Shown here in pieces: positions 1 through 8,827 of a stretch of DNA of 64,000 bases. The position numbers were made by a program, and so were the translations under genes. Source of the stretch: Cognatundibacterium rivi (GTDB lineage: Bacteria > Pseudomonadota > Gammaproteobacteria > Burkholderiales > Burkholderiaceae_D). Under the pieces are notes generated by a model. That model worked only from the letters and a program-made list of their open reading frames with translations. It searched no databases and was not told the origin of the DNA. Within the stretch, counting starts at the first letter, position 1. Every line of letters starts with the position of its first letter. The stretch is taken from NCBI RefSeq assembly GCF_018139565.1, contig NZ_JAGSPK010000003.1, positions 496,001-560,000 of the forward strand, written 5' to 3'.

Positions 1-898
1 TGACGCCGTCTTTTTGCGTGAGCTTTTCAGCCCGCTGCAAATTCATAATGTCGACATCGTAAGTCTTCACGTGCTGTTCCAGTGCTGCCGCAAACTTTGG
101 TCCTTCAGTCTCGGTAACCGAAATAAAATTCTCAATCGACATCGTGTCGAGAACCTGACCACCAAACCGTTCCGCAACGACACCAGTACGGATTCCTTTG
201 CGAGCCGCATAGATCGCCGCTGCCGCACCCGCAGGACCACCACCGACGATCAGTACGTCATAAGGTGCTTTGGCATCCAGTTTTTCAGCAGCGCGTTGCA
301 CTGACCCGGTATCGAGTTTCGCCAGAATTTCTTCAATGGACATACGTCCCTGACCAAAAACTTCACCGTTCAGGTAGACCGTCGGCACCGCCATAATCTG
401 GCGTTGTTCAACTTCAGTCTGAAATAAAGCGCCATCGATCGTGACCGATTGCACTCGAGGATTCAATACCGCCATCAGATTCAGCGACTGCACAACTTCC
501 GGACAATTCTGGCAAGTCAGAGAAATGTAGGTTTCGAAGTGAAAGTCACCATCAAGGTTTTTGATCTGCTCAATCACATCTGCGTCAACTTTAGGTGGGT
601 GACCACCAGCCTGCAGTAAAGCAAGCACCAGAGATGTGAACTCGTGTCCCATCGGAATACCGGCGAAACGCAAATTGATGTCATGCCCCGGCGAGGTAAT
701 CGCAAATGAGGGCTTGCGCTCGTGATCATCAGTATTTTCAGACAGGCTGATTTTGTCAGACAACTCAGCAATTTCACGCAGCAAGACTTGCATTTCTTTT
801 GCCTTCTCGCTGTCATCAAGCGAGGCCAGCAACTGAATTGGGCGCGTCAGTTTTTCGAGGTAGGCTTTTAATTGCGTTTTGAGAGTCGTGTCTAACAT
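1..898 (-). CDS. ahpF: Alkyl hydroperoxide reductase subunit F (AhpF), 5' part only
   Basis: FAD/NADH-dependent disulfide reductase that passes electrons to AhpC for peroxide reduction in the cytosol. I translated it from the ATG at 896-898; about 299 residues are present and the rest lies beyond base 1. The N-terminal AhpF-specific double thioredoxin-fold domain carries the redox motif CQNC, followed by the first dinucleotide-binding loop ([12 protein letters not shown]) and the start of the FAD domain (FGGQVLDTM). The second CxxC pair, expected later in the protein, is off the window. It lies 77 bases downstream of ahpC on the same strand, with a strong hairpin in the gap, so the two are probably co-transcribed with ahpF the weaker. 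TrxB is excluded because TrxB lacks the N-terminal domain. Confidence 0.95.
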   Translation of the reverse strand, partial: MLDTTLKTQLKAYLEKLTRPIQLLASLDDSEKAKEMQVLLREIAELSDKISLSENTDDHERKPSFAITSPGHDINLRFAGIPMGHEFTSLVLALLQAGGHPPKVDADVIEQIKNLDGDFHFETYISLTCQNCPEVVQSLNLMAVLNPRVQSVTIDGALFQTEVEQRQIMAVPTVYLNGEVFGQGRMSIEEILAKLDTGSVQRAAEKLDAKAPYDVLIVGGGPAGAAAAIYAARKGIRTGVVAERFGGQVLDTMSIENFISVTETEGPKFAAALEQHVKTYDVDIMNLQRAEKLTQKDGV

Positions 899-926
899 GA
901 TGCCTTCTTTCTGATACCGTTGAATT

Positions 927-957
927 CATCTTCCCGGAATAAATCACCGGGAAGATG
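927..957 (-). promoter_or_regulatory. Intercistronic hairpin between ahpC and ahpF
   Basis: Perfect 11-bp inverted repeat (CATCTTCCCGG / CCGGGAAGATG) with a 9-base loop, just after the ahpC stop. It has no T-tract on the minus strand, so it is unlikely to be a full terminator. It may act as an mRNA-stabilising or partly attenuating stem that keeps ahpC more abundant than ahpF. That function is inference; the structure is seen directly. Confidence 0.6.
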
Positions 958-975
958 CGAAATGCTAAATACTGC

Positions 976-1539
976 TTAGATCTTGCCAACCAGATCCAGG
1001 GATGGAGTCAGTGTTTCTGCGCCTGGTGTCCATTTCGCAGGGCAAACTTCACCTGGGTGATTTGCAACGTATTGTGCAGCCTGAACTTTACGCAGCAATT
1101 CTTTCGCGTCACGGCCAATACCGTTGTCGTGCACTTCCATGACTTTGATTTCGCCGGCTGGGTTCACGACGAATGTACCGCGCAATGCCAGACCTTCTTC
1201 TTCGATCAGCACTTCAAAGTTACGGGAAATCGCCAATGTTGGGTCACCCAGCATTGGGTAAGTGATTTTGCCGATAGTGTCAGAAGTGTCGTGCCAAGCT
1301 TTGTGGGTGAAATGTGTATCTGTAGAAACGCTGTAGATTTCAACGCCCAGTTTTTTGAATTCTTCGTAATGATCAGCCAGATCGCCTAACTCAGTTGGGC
1401 AAACAAAAGTGAAGTCTGCTGGATAAAATACAAAAACAGACCATTTGCCAGCCAGATCTTCGCTGGAAACCGGAACAAATTTGCCATTGTGGTAAGCGGT
1501 AGTTTTAAATGGCTTTACAGTAGTATTGATCAGTGACAT
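976..1539 (-). CDS. ahpC: Alkyl hydroperoxide reductase subunit C, typical 2-Cys peroxiredoxin
   Basis: Peroxiredoxin that reduces H2O2, organic peroxides and peroxynitrite, recycled by AhpF. The 187 residues match the family length. The peroxidatic cysteine is C47 ([10 protein letters not shown]) and the resolving cysteine C166 (GEVCPAKW), with the conserved YPADFTF stretch before C47. The C-terminus ends in a long tail after C166, as in AhpC/Prx1-type enzymes. The ATG start is preceded by a purine-rich AAAGGAAAT ribosome site on the minus strand. It heads the ahpC-ahpF unit. A degenerate OxyR-like array about 100 bases upstream suggests peroxide induction by the OxyR encoded at 24.4 kb. Confidence 0.97.
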   Translation of the reverse strand: MSLINTTVKPFKTTAYHNGKFVPVSSEDLAGKWSVFVFYPADFTFVCPTELGDLADHYEEFKKLGVEIYSVSTDTHFTHKAWHDTSDTIGKITYPMLGDPTLAISRNFEVLIEEEGLALRGTFVVNPAGEIKVMEVHDNGIGRDAKELLRKVQAAQYVANHPGEVCPAKWTPGAETLTPSLDLVGKI

Positions 1540-1636
1540 GGTAATTTCCTTTGTTGTTAAAACAGGTGTTAAGTGATGAGTTCAAATGATAAAACGTTTT
1601 TTCACATTTAAATAGCTAATTAATTTTATTGAACTC

Positions 1637-1673
1637 ATTAATTTTAGCTATCATCGATAGTATACCTCACTAT
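1637..1673 (-). promoter_or_regulatory. Candidate OxyR binding site upstream of ahpC
   Basis: Four tetrads spaced as in the OxyR consensus (ATAG-N7-CTAT-N7-ATAG-N7-CTAT): ATTA at 1637, CTAT at 1648, AGTA at 1659, CTAT at 1670. The two CTAT elements are exact and 22 bases apart; the other two tetrads are degenerate. The left half also has the expected T and A within its N7 spacer. It sits about 100 bases upstream of the ahpC start. OxyR control of ahpC is established in many proteobacteria; here it is a prediction. Confidence 0.4.
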
Positions 1674-1869
1674 TCTTAAATCGATATGTCATGCACGATA
1701 TAAGCAGGCCATACAATCAAAACGATTTATTCTGATCGCATCAGCATCTACCCAAAGACAGATCCGCCTCCCATACATCAGCACCACACTCAACAACATA
1801 GCGCGATAAGGGACGATGATCAACGTCGTGCTGGCGAAATAATAATTGTTACCTTGAATCGACAAAGCA

Positions 1870-1898
1870 TTCGATTTCTTATTGTGCAACGTTATAAT
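1870..1898 (+). promoter_or_regulatory. Sigma-70-type promoter for psd
   Basis: A perfect TATAAT at 1893-1898, 17 bases after TTCGAT (1870-1875, moderate -35). It ends 32 bases before the GTG start of psd. Confidence 0.55.
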
Positions 1899-1930
1899 TC
1901 CCGACCACCTCATCACAAGGAATCTCTATC

Positions 1931-2782
1931 GTGTCAGACCGACTTGCCGTTCTTCCTCAATACCTTTTACCTAAACGGGCTCTGACCGTATTTGCCGGAA
2001 AAATTGCGAATGCCAAAGCAGGTAAGCTGACCACCCACCTGATCGAGTGGTTTGTGGACAAATATCAGGTCGACATGAGTGAGGCTGCCAATCCGGATAC
2101 CGCCAGTTACACCAGCTTTAACGAATTCTTTACGCGTCCACTGAAGAGCGGCATCAGACCATTGGCTGCCAGCGATTTGGTTTGTCCTGTCGATGGTGCA
2201 ATCAGTCAATTCGGGCCAATCGCCAAAGGACAGATTTTTCAGGCAAAAGGGCATGATTATTCAGCAACGGCATTGCTCGGTGGCGATAGCAAGGCTGCCG
2301 CTCAGTTTCACGATGGAAGTTTCGCGACCATCTATCTGAGCCCGCGCGACTATCACCGCATACACATGCCTTGCGACGGAAAGCTGACCCGCATGATTTA
2401 TGTGCCGGGTGATTTATTCTCCGTTAATCCAACAACTGCCCGCGGCGTTCCAGGCTTATTTGCGCGAAATGAGCGCGTAGTCTGTTTTTTTGACTCTGCT
2501 GCGGGACCATTTGTATTAACCCTCGTCGGAGCGACGATTGTCGGTAGCATGGCCACCGTCTGGCACGGCATTGTGAATCCACCACGCAATAAAAATATCG
2601 TCGAATGGGACTACAGCAAAGACAACATCGTCCTCAAAAAAGGGGAAGAAATGGGGCGCTTCATGCTGGGCTCAACGGTGGTATTACTTTTCCCTCATAA
2701 CACGCTGGCATTTAATTCCTCATGGACTGCAGCAAAGCCCGTGCGCATGGGAGAATCCATGGGAAATCGTCCGCAAGGCTGA
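1931..2782 (+). CDS. psd: Phosphatidylserine decarboxylase proenzyme
   Basis: Decarboxylates phosphatidylserine to phosphatidylethanolamine at the inner membrane, the last step of PE synthesis. The 283-residue proenzyme has the self-cleavage motif LGST, with the pyruvoyl-forming serine at residue 248; cleavage before it gives a long beta and a short alpha chain of about 36 residues. The likely Asp-His partners appear in VCPVDGAIS and SPRDYHRIHMP. The start codon is GTG, chosen because AAGGAA at 1917-1922 sits 8 bases upstream and homology begins there. It is monocistronic: its own promoter lies upstream and a strong terminator follows. Confidence 0.95.
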   Translation: MSDRLAVLPQYLLPKRALTVFAGKIANAKAGKLTTHLIEWFVDKYQVDMSEAANPDTASYTSFNEFFTRPLKSGIRPLAASDLVCPVDGAISQFGPIAKGQIFQAKGHDYSATALLGGDSKAAAQFHDGSFATIYLSPRDYHRIHMPCDGKLTRMIYVPGDLFSVNPTTARGVPGLFARNERVVCFFDSAAGPFVLTLVGATIVGSMATVWHGIVNPPRNKNIVEWDYSKDNIVLKKGEEMGRFMLGSTVVLLFPHNTLAFNSSWTAAKPVRMGESMGNRPQG

Positions 2783-2803
2783 TCCCCCCTCACTCACCAG
2801 ACT

Positions 2804-2833
2804 AAGCCTGCAATTCGATTGCAGGCTTTTTTA
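2804..2833 (+). terminator. Rho-independent terminator after psd
   Basis: An 11-bp stem (AAGCCTGCAAT / ATTGCAGGCTT) with a TCG loop, followed by a T run, beginning 21 bases after the psd stop. Confidence 0.9.
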
Positions 2834-2916
2834 TTGCGCGAACGCAAGCAATTACATTCAGAGACATCTGCATACTAAAAAATTCTTGCCAATCTCATTT
2901 ATTTGCATAATAATCT

Positions 2917-2937
2917 AAATAAGAATTGTTCTCACTT
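2917..2937 (+). promoter_or_regulatory. Fur box upstream of hemP
   Basis: The 21-base site is AAATAAGAAT-T-GTTCTCACTT, a near-palindrome closely matching the proteobacterial Fur box (AATGAGAATNATTCTCATT type). It lies 20 bases before the hemP ATG and just downstream of AT-rich -10-like sequence (2906-2916), where bound Fur would block transcription. Iron repression of the whole hemP-bfd-tonB group is therefore likely. Confidence 0.8.
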
Positions 2938-2956
2938 AGATTTATAGGAAAGCAAA

Positions 2957-3157
2957 ATGGCTGAATTTAATACGCAACAGATGTTCGTCTCAGACACGTC
3001 GGCAAAGGCGCAACTTCAGCCTGTCGCACGCAAAGCGGTACCTCGCTTAAGCAGCAGGGAGCTGATGCAGTCTTCCCGAGAACTCGAAATTGATCACGAA
3101 GGACGCATTTATCGCCTGCGGATCACACAGTTAAATAAATTGATTCTGACAGCCTAA
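2957..3157 (+). CDS. hemP: Hemin uptake protein HemP/HmuP
   Basis: A 66-residue protein of the HemP family, small cytosolic proteins found with haem/iron uptake genes; in some relatives (HmuP) they help activate haem-receptor transcription. The diagnostic C-terminal part is SSRELMQSSRELEIDHEGRIYRL-type sequence ending in NKLILTA, matching the family pattern (SRELL...Y.LR.T...KLILTK). The first 30 residues are variable. AGGAAAGC precedes the ATG at 2957. It is the first gene after the Fur box. No outer-membrane receptor or hmuTUV transporter follows, which is unusual for hemP neighbourhoods. Confidence 0.88.
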   Translation: MAEFNTQQMFVSDTSAKAQLQPVARKAVPRLSSRELMQSSRELEIDHEGRIYRLRITQLNKLILTA

Positions 3158-3234
3158 GCCGTCACTGATTTCACAGGTAGCCAGCCAATCAGGGTTCAGC
3201 CAATCCGATCCGGTTTCTCACTGAGGAAAACACT

Positions 3235-3549
3235 ATGTCGATTCACTATGAAATGCATTCTGAGTTATCAACACCACCATCAAAAGCGTCGACGCCGGAA
3301 ATATTGGTTTCCGCAGTCCTGCATCTGATGTCGCATTACACCGTGAACTCAGTCAACGCAGAAGGCGAGGCTGCCTGCGTCAAGTTGGCATCCGTGATTG
3401 AAAAACATCTGCAGGCCTTGTCTGAATTACCTGAATTAGCACCAGTGTTACGGGCAACCTGCCAGCAATTATCGGAACAATGGGCGATATTAGTTGATCG
3501 CAATTTATGTCAGCCAAGAAAGCCAAAACGCTTTTCCTGGCTGATGTGA
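3235..3549 (+). CDS. Hypothetical 104-aa protein in the iron cluster
   Basis: I do not recognise a family. The 104 residues are soluble-looking with a helical middle (residues 24-90: LVSAVLHLMSHYTVNS..., then EIEKH-type helices), two cysteines (C49 and C75 by eye), and a basic aromatic tail ending PRKPKRFSWLM. It starts at ATG 3235 with TGAGGAAAAC upstream. It lies between hemP and bfd on the same strand, 77 bases after hemP and 42 before bfd, so it is probably Fur-controlled and linked to iron or haem handling by context only. Confidence 0.65.
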   Translation: MSIHYEMHSELSTPPSKASTPEILVSAVLHLMSHYTVNSVNAEGEAACVKLASVIEKHLQALSELPELAPVLRATCQQLSEQWAILVDRNLCQPRKPKRFSWLM

Positions 3550-3591
3550 AAAGCGTGTAGTTATTAAAGTAAAGAAAAGAGCGAGGGAGCT

Positions 3592-3831
3592 ATGATTGTT
3601 TGTGTTTGCAACAATGTCTCTGAAAAAAAGATTCATCACGCGGTCGATACCGGTATGAGTACCATGTCTGATTTACGTGCCCATCTGAACGTAGGTACTT
3701 GCTGCGGCAAATGTGCGGGCTGCGCGCGACAGGTGCTGCGCGAGTGCATCGCCAAGAAAGAATCGAGAGAACATGAAGTGCAGTTATTTTTACATAAACT
3801 GGGCTTTCAGAATAACGAGATACCAGCATGA
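3592..3831 (+). CDS. bfd: Bacterioferritin-associated ferredoxin
   Basis: A [2Fe-2S] protein that donates electrons to bacterioferritin so that stored iron is released. The 79 residues contain the Bfd cluster ligands C4, C6, C38 and C41 (VCVCNNV...CCGKCAGC). The tail beyond residue 54 is longer than in the 64-residue E. coli protein. A GAGGGAG ribosome site lies immediately upstream. Its stop overlaps the tonB start by 4 bases (ATGA), implying translational coupling. The partner bfr lies two genes on. Expression under iron starvation fits the upstream Fur box. Confidence 0.93.
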   Translation: MIVCVCNNVSEKKIHHAVDTGMSTMSDLRAHLNVGTCCGKCAGCARQVLRECIAKKESREHEVQLFLHKLGFQNNEIPA

Positions 3832-4514
3832 ATACACACTTCTACCCGACGTATGGCAATGAAGAAAAAACACTGAGCCGCTCACGCATTTTGTCATTTT
3901 CGGCCATCGTCCTTGCGCATCTGGGTCTGGCCTACGCGCTACAACATGGCCTGATTTCTAAAGTGACTCAATTGCTGCCGCGCGAAGTGGTCATGACCCT
4001 GATACAGCCGGAAACGCCTGTACCGGAACAAACCAAACCGCAAATTGTTCAGAGCAAAAAAACGCTCACTCCGGTCTCGACAGAAATAACGCCACCTAAA
4101 ACGCCTATCGTCACTCCGAATAACGTCCCGAATGAACAAGCGATCGTTGCAGCGGCAACTGAAGCCCCGGTTGTCAGCGCAAAAGCGGAGGTCGCGACAC
4201 AGACACCTAGCGGAACACCTTCCCCAACTGCCATCAAGACTGTCAGTGCGGTTGAATATATACGAGCCCCAAAAGCAGAGTATCCGCGCGTATCCAGACG
4301 CATGGGTGAAGAAGGCAAAGTAACCTTACGCGTATTGGTCAATGAAAAAGGATATGCTGAAAAAGTCGATATTCAGAAATCATCCGGCTTCCAACGCCTG
4401 GACGAAGCAGCGCGTCATGCATTAATGCAAGCCATCTTCAAGCCCTACCTCGAAGATGGAAAAGCACTGGCGATGATTGCCACTGCGACCATTAATTTTT
4501 CTCTGGACGTATAA
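3828..4514 (+). CDS. tonB: TonB energy transducer
   Basis: Couples the inner-membrane proton gradient to outer-membrane receptors. The 228 residues have a short cytosolic N-terminus, one transmembrane helix (about 21-43) with a histidine inside (H31), a Pro/Thr/Ala-rich periplasmic spacer (about 60-140), and a C-terminal TonB domain starting at EYPRVSRRMGEEGKV and continuing with VDIQKSSGFQRLDEAA to the end. It overlaps bfd by 4 bases. No exbB/exbD follows; the nearest candidates are the pair at 56.7-57.8 kb. Iron-regulated co-expression with hemP and bfd is likely. Confidence 0.9.
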   Translation: MNTHFYPTYGNEEKTLSRSRILSFSAIVLAHLGLAYALQHGLISKVTQLLPREVVMTLIQPETPVPEQTKPQIVQSKKTLTPVSTEITPPKTPIVTPNNVPNEQAIVAAATEAPVVSAKAEVATQTPSGTPSPTAIKTVSAVEYIRAPKAEYPRVSRRMGEEGKVTLRVLVNEKGYAEKVDIQKSSGFQRLDEAARHALMQAIFKPYLEDGKALAMIATATINFSLDV

Positions 4515-4607
4515 CCAGATTTCACAATCAATTTTTTTATTTCGATTGCGCAGTAAGTTGCTATGATAGGAGCACTTCACTCTTCACCACTGTCGAAAGG
4601 ATTCATG

Positions 4608-5084
4608 ATGAAAGGCGATGCGAAAGTCATCAAGCTGCTCAATGCACAACTGACCAATGAATTAAGCGCGATTAACCAGTATTTTTTACATGCGCGCATG
4701 TACAAACACTGGGGACTGGAAAAAATTGCGAAGAAAGAATACGAAGAGTCGATTGGCGAAATGAAACATGCCGATAAGCTGATCGATCGCATACTCATGC
4801 TTGGCGGCTTACCGAATCTGCAGGCGCTGCATAAGCTGATGATAGGCGAAGATACACCAGAGATGCTGGCGTGCGATCTGAAGCTTGAGCAAGCTGCGCA
4901 AAAGACCGTGAAAGAAGGTATCGCAGTATCAGAAAGTTGTGCTGATTATGTTTCTCGTGACTTATTTCAAATGATCCTGGAAGACACGGAAGAACATATA
5001 GACTGGCTGGAAACGCAAATAGAATTAATTGAAAAAATTGGCGTTCAGAATTACCTGCAGTCGCAACTCAGCAGCGAAGAATAA
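4608..5084 (+). CDS. bfr: Bacterioferritin
   Basis: A 24-subunit iron-storage shell with inter-subunit haem. I place the start at 4608 (MKGDAKVI), not at the upstream in-frame ATGs at 4563 and 4605: the 158 residues then align without gaps to classic Bfr, and AAAGGA at 4596-4601 is well spaced. Ferroxidase ligands E18, E51, H54, E94 and H130 and haem ligand M52 are all in place. The position of the usual E127 holds threonine ([10 protein letters not shown]), with E128 and E129 next to it, so di-iron site chemistry may differ. A terminator follows directly. It lies 93 bases after tonB. Confidence 0.94.
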   Translation: MKGDAKVIKLLNAQLTNELSAINQYFLHARMYKHWGLEKIAKKEYEESIGEMKHADKLIDRILMLGGLPNLQALHKLMIGEDTPEMLACDLKLEQAAQKTVKEGIAVSESCADYVSRDLFQMILEDTEEHIDWLETQIELIEKIGVQNYLQSQLSSEE

Positions 5085-5086
5085 AC

Positions 5087-5121
5087 AAAAAGGATGATGC
5101 TCACCACATCATCCTTTTTTT
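5087..5121. terminator. Bidirectional terminator between bfr and gst
   Basis: A stem AAAAAGGATGATG / CATCATCCTTTTT with a 7-base loop, and T runs on both strands, placed between the convergent bfr and gst ends. Confidence 0.9.
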
Positions 5122-5137
5122 GTCTTTCGTTTTAAGA

Positions 5138-5746
5138 TTACTGCGGCACCGTGTCTTTAAAAGACTGGCGTTCCGATAATTTATCAAACAATTTCGCGAG
5201 GTTAGGATAATCATCGCGCCATGAAATTTCCGGGAAACGGAAACTGAGCCAGCCCAGCAGACAGGCAACGCTGATGTCCGCTAAAGTTAAACGACTGCCA
5301 GAACAAAAAGGCATGTCGCCCAAGCCCAGAGAAATCGCTTTTAAACCAACATTCACTTTCCCCATCTGACGATGGATCCAGTCTTCACTTTGTTGTTCTT
5401 GTGGACGCAATGTTTTCTCTAGGCGCACCAGAATTGCGGCATCCAGAACGCCATCCGCCAAAGCTTCCCAACATTTCACTTCAGCCCGCTCACGCCCGAG
5501 TGAGGGAATCAAGCGACCAACCGGCGTCAAGGTATCCAGATATTCAACAATGACGCGTGAGTCAAACATCGCACCGCCATCTTCCATTAACAGACAGGGA
5601 ACTTTGCCTAACGGATTAGACTCCTGAATCGTCGTATCTTCGGCCCACACATTTTCTAGTAAAAAGGCGTAATCCAATTTTTTTTCCGCCATCACAACGC
5701 GGACTTTTCTTACGTAAGGACTGGTGTTGGAGCCAATGAGTTTCAT
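5138..5746 (-). CDS. Glutathione S-transferase family protein (YibF-like)
   Basis: A 202-residue cytosolic GST-fold protein. The start is set at 5746 (MKLIGSNTSPYVRKVRV), where the thioredoxin-fold N-terminal domain begins; the 36-codon upstream extension has no family character. SPYVRK holds the usual Ser/Cys position of GSTs. The cis-Pro region KVPCLL and DSRVIVEYLD follow, then an all-helical C-terminal half ending LADISVACLLGWLSFRFPEI. It resembles the E. coli YibF type, whose substrate is unknown. It is divergent from purB with 266 bases between. The ribosome site is weak. Confidence 0.85.
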   Translation of the reverse strand: MKLIGSNTSPYVRKVRVVMAEKKLDYAFLLENVWAEDTTIQESNPLGKVPCLLMEDGGAMFDSRVIVEYLDTLTPVGRLIPSLGRERAEVKCWEALADGVLDAAILVRLEKTLRPQEQQSEDWIHRQMGKVNVGLKAISLGLGDMPFCSGSRLTLADISVACLLGWLSFRFPEISWRDDYPNLAKLFDKLSERQSFKDTVPQ

Positions 5747-5958
5747 AGTTTTTGCAAGGTTAATTAAGTCGGGATTATAACGGTTAAGCACATTATTTCC
5801 ACCTGCACCGACAAGCGATCTGGCTTGATACAAGGAAGCGATACCCGGTTGCAAGCTACCTCACAATGGTAAAATCTCGTATTCAGTGCAAAAATCTTCG
5901 ATAGTCTGCAATTTATCTCAGGTTTCATTACCCACCGGAAATTTCACATAATTTGTAA

Positions 5959-7380
<1,422 letters not shown>

Positions 7381-7403
7381 GCAATTAGTTTCTGCATTCC
7401 GAC

Positions 7404-7450
7404 AAAAACTGGCGTATCAGTGCAAAGCTGATACGCCAGTTTTTTCTTTT
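7404..7450 (+). terminator. Terminator after purB
   Basis: A 13-bp perfect stem (ACTGGCGTATCAG / CTGATACGCCAGT) with a 7-base loop, followed by TTTTTTCTTTT. Confidence 0.95.
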
Positions 7451-7580
7451 CTCGGCGCATCAATATGCCCACCGGAATTTGCATTAGCGATTTCTGTATC
7501 GCTTCATAACAGGTAAGAATTCAAATATTGCGCTATCCTGTTTTTGAGGCGACTCTGCACACTTTCGTTTTTTTTGCTAT

Positions 7581-7602
7581 ATTAGTCCTAATGCGAACTA
7601 AT
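7581..7602. promoter_or_regulatory. Possible operator upstream of the cytochrome b561-YceI genes
   Basis: Inverted repeat ATTAGT-N10-ACTAAT, overlapping or just after a TATATT -10-like element (about 7577-7582), and 25 bases before the b561 start. Its position would suit a repressor; the MarR-type protein at 9.5 kb is one candidate. This is a prediction from symmetry only. Confidence 0.35.
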
Positions 7603-7626
7603 TTTCAATTTTAAAAGGAATTCCCG

Positions 7627-8163
7627 ATGGCAAACAACGAGCGTTACTCCGCAGTTTCAGTGGCATTGCACTGGCTGATCGCTTTGCTGATCATTGCTGC
7701 TTTTTCATTGGGCTGGGTGATGACGGATATGAAAATCAGTCCGACCAAATTGCAATACTACTCTTACCATAAATGGATAGGTGTCACGGTATTGGCCTTA
7801 GTTGCGGTGCGCTTGCTGAACCGCTTGCTAAGTCAAGCGCCAGACTATCCGGCACACATGAGCGTGTGGCAGCAAAAAGCCGCCAGCTATACGCATCTGC
7901 TGTTGTATGTATTAATGTTTGCAGTGCCATTGTCGGGCTATTTTTACACTTGTGCTGCAGGCTATCCTGTCGTTTATCTGGGCTTGTTTGAATTACCGAG
8001 TGTCATCGCGCCTAATCCGGAAATCAAACACAGCCTGAAAGAGTTGCATGAAATACTGACTTACGGCATGGCGGCTTTAGTGCTCATGCATATCGCTGCC
8101 GCACTCAAACATCAATTCATTGATAAAGACGGTCTGCTGCGTCGCATGATGCCAGGCAAATAA
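7627..8163 (+). CDS. Cytochrome b561 (CybB/YodB family)
   Basis: A di-haem b membrane protein with four transmembrane helices (about 12-32, 48-68, 88-108, 142-162). Histidines H15, H48, H141 and H155 match the haem-ligand pattern of E. coli CybB (one in helix 1, one in helix 2, two toward helix 4), which works as a superoxide:ubiquinone oxidoreductase. The 178 residues fit the family. AAAAGGAATTCCCG gives a good ribosome site. It is followed 20 bases later by two yceI genes; b561-YceI pairing is common in proteobacteria and suggests a shared quinone or isoprenoid-related role in the envelope. Confidence 0.9.
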   Translation: MANNERYSAVSVALHWLIALLIIAAFSLGWVMTDMKISPTKLQYYSYHKWIGVTVLALVAVRLLNRLLSQAPDYPAHMSVWQQKAASYTHLLLYVLMFAVPLSGYFYTCAAGYPVVYLGLFELPSVIAPNPEIKHSLKELHEILTYGMAALVLMHIAAALKHQFIDKDGLLRRMMPGK

Positions 8164-8183
8164 TTTCTTACAGAAAGTATCTT

Positions 8184-8750
8184 ATGAAACTCGCAAAATT
8201 ATCCAATAAACTCGTCGTTTCCGCGATCACACTGGCAGTTGCCATTCCTGCGCTGGCAGCCATGGCAAAGCTAGACAATGCCAAGAGCAATGTTGCTATC
8301 GTCTTTAAACAAATGAATGTGCCGGTCGATGCGAAATTTAAAAAATTCAGCGCGAATATCGATTACAACGCGGCAAAGCCAGAAACATCGAAAGCGAATG
8401 TAGAAATTGAACTCGCCAGCTTTGATCTGGGCGATCCTGAATACAATAAAGAAGTCTTGAAAAAAGAATGGTTTAACGCCGCACAATTTCCGAAAGCCAG
8501 CTTCGTTGCCACCACAATGAAAGCCAGCGGACCGGGCAAGCTCGACGTTAACGGCACGCTCACCATCAAAGGAAAAAGCAGCAACGTCAGTTTTCCACTC
8601 AACGTCAAGCAAGATGGTAAAAATCAGATTTTTGACGGTAGCCTGCCGATCAAACGTCTGGCCTTTAACATCGGCGAAGGTGAGTGGAAAGATACCGGCA
8701 TGATCGCTGACGAAGTTGTCATCAAGTTTCATGTAGTCACCACGCAGTAA
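8184..8750 (+). CDS. YceI family periplasmic protein (first copy)
   Basis: A 188-residue lipocalin-like beta-barrel protein of the YceI family, which binds polyprenoid or amphiphilic ligands in the periplasm. The Sec signal peptide spans about residues 1-25 (cleavage after IPALA). The YceI body starts at AKLDNAKSNVAIVFKQM, with family blocks AQFPKASFVAT and LTIKGKSSNVSFPL. It lies 20 bases after the b561 gene and 77 before a second yceI, so the three form a likely operon. The two YceI copies differ strongly in sequence, so they are not a recent duplication. Confidence 0.9.
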   Translation: MKLAKLSNKLVVSAITLAVAIPALAAMAKLDNAKSNVAIVFKQMNVPVDAKFKKFSANIDYNAAKPETSKANVEIELASFDLGDPEYNKEVLKKEWFNAAQFPKASFVATTMKASGPGKLDVNGTLTIKGKSSNVSFPLNVKQDGKNQIFDGSLPIKRLAFNIGEGEWKDTGMIADEVVIKFHVVTTQ

Positions 8751-8827
8751 ACCAGCAACGCAGTTTGTAAGCTATCACATCAGAAAATCAACAGTCTCAC
8801 ACTTTGACCATTTAATCAGGAGCAATT

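Larger units (their letters stand above)
1540..1930. other. 391-base divergent intergenic region ahpC / psd
   Basis: This region has no convincing gene. A 75-codon reading frame at 1689-1916 on the minus strand has no recognisable family features or ribosome site. The region is AT-rich near ahpC (1600-1680) and contains the candidate OxyR site; on the psd side it holds a promoter with a perfect -10 hexamer. Confidence 0.6.

Noticed and set aside
955..1389. 144-codon plus-strand frame opposite ahpC
   Set aside because: Cys/Phe/Trp-rich shadow of the strongly conserved ahpC gene.
1689..1916. 75-codon minus-strand reading frame in the ahpC-psd gap
   Set aside because: No family features or ribosome site, and it covers the psd promoter; more likely chance.
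3590..3829. 79-codon frame opposite bfd
   Set aside because: Mirror frame of bfd, whose cluster cysteines are all in the plus-strand frame.
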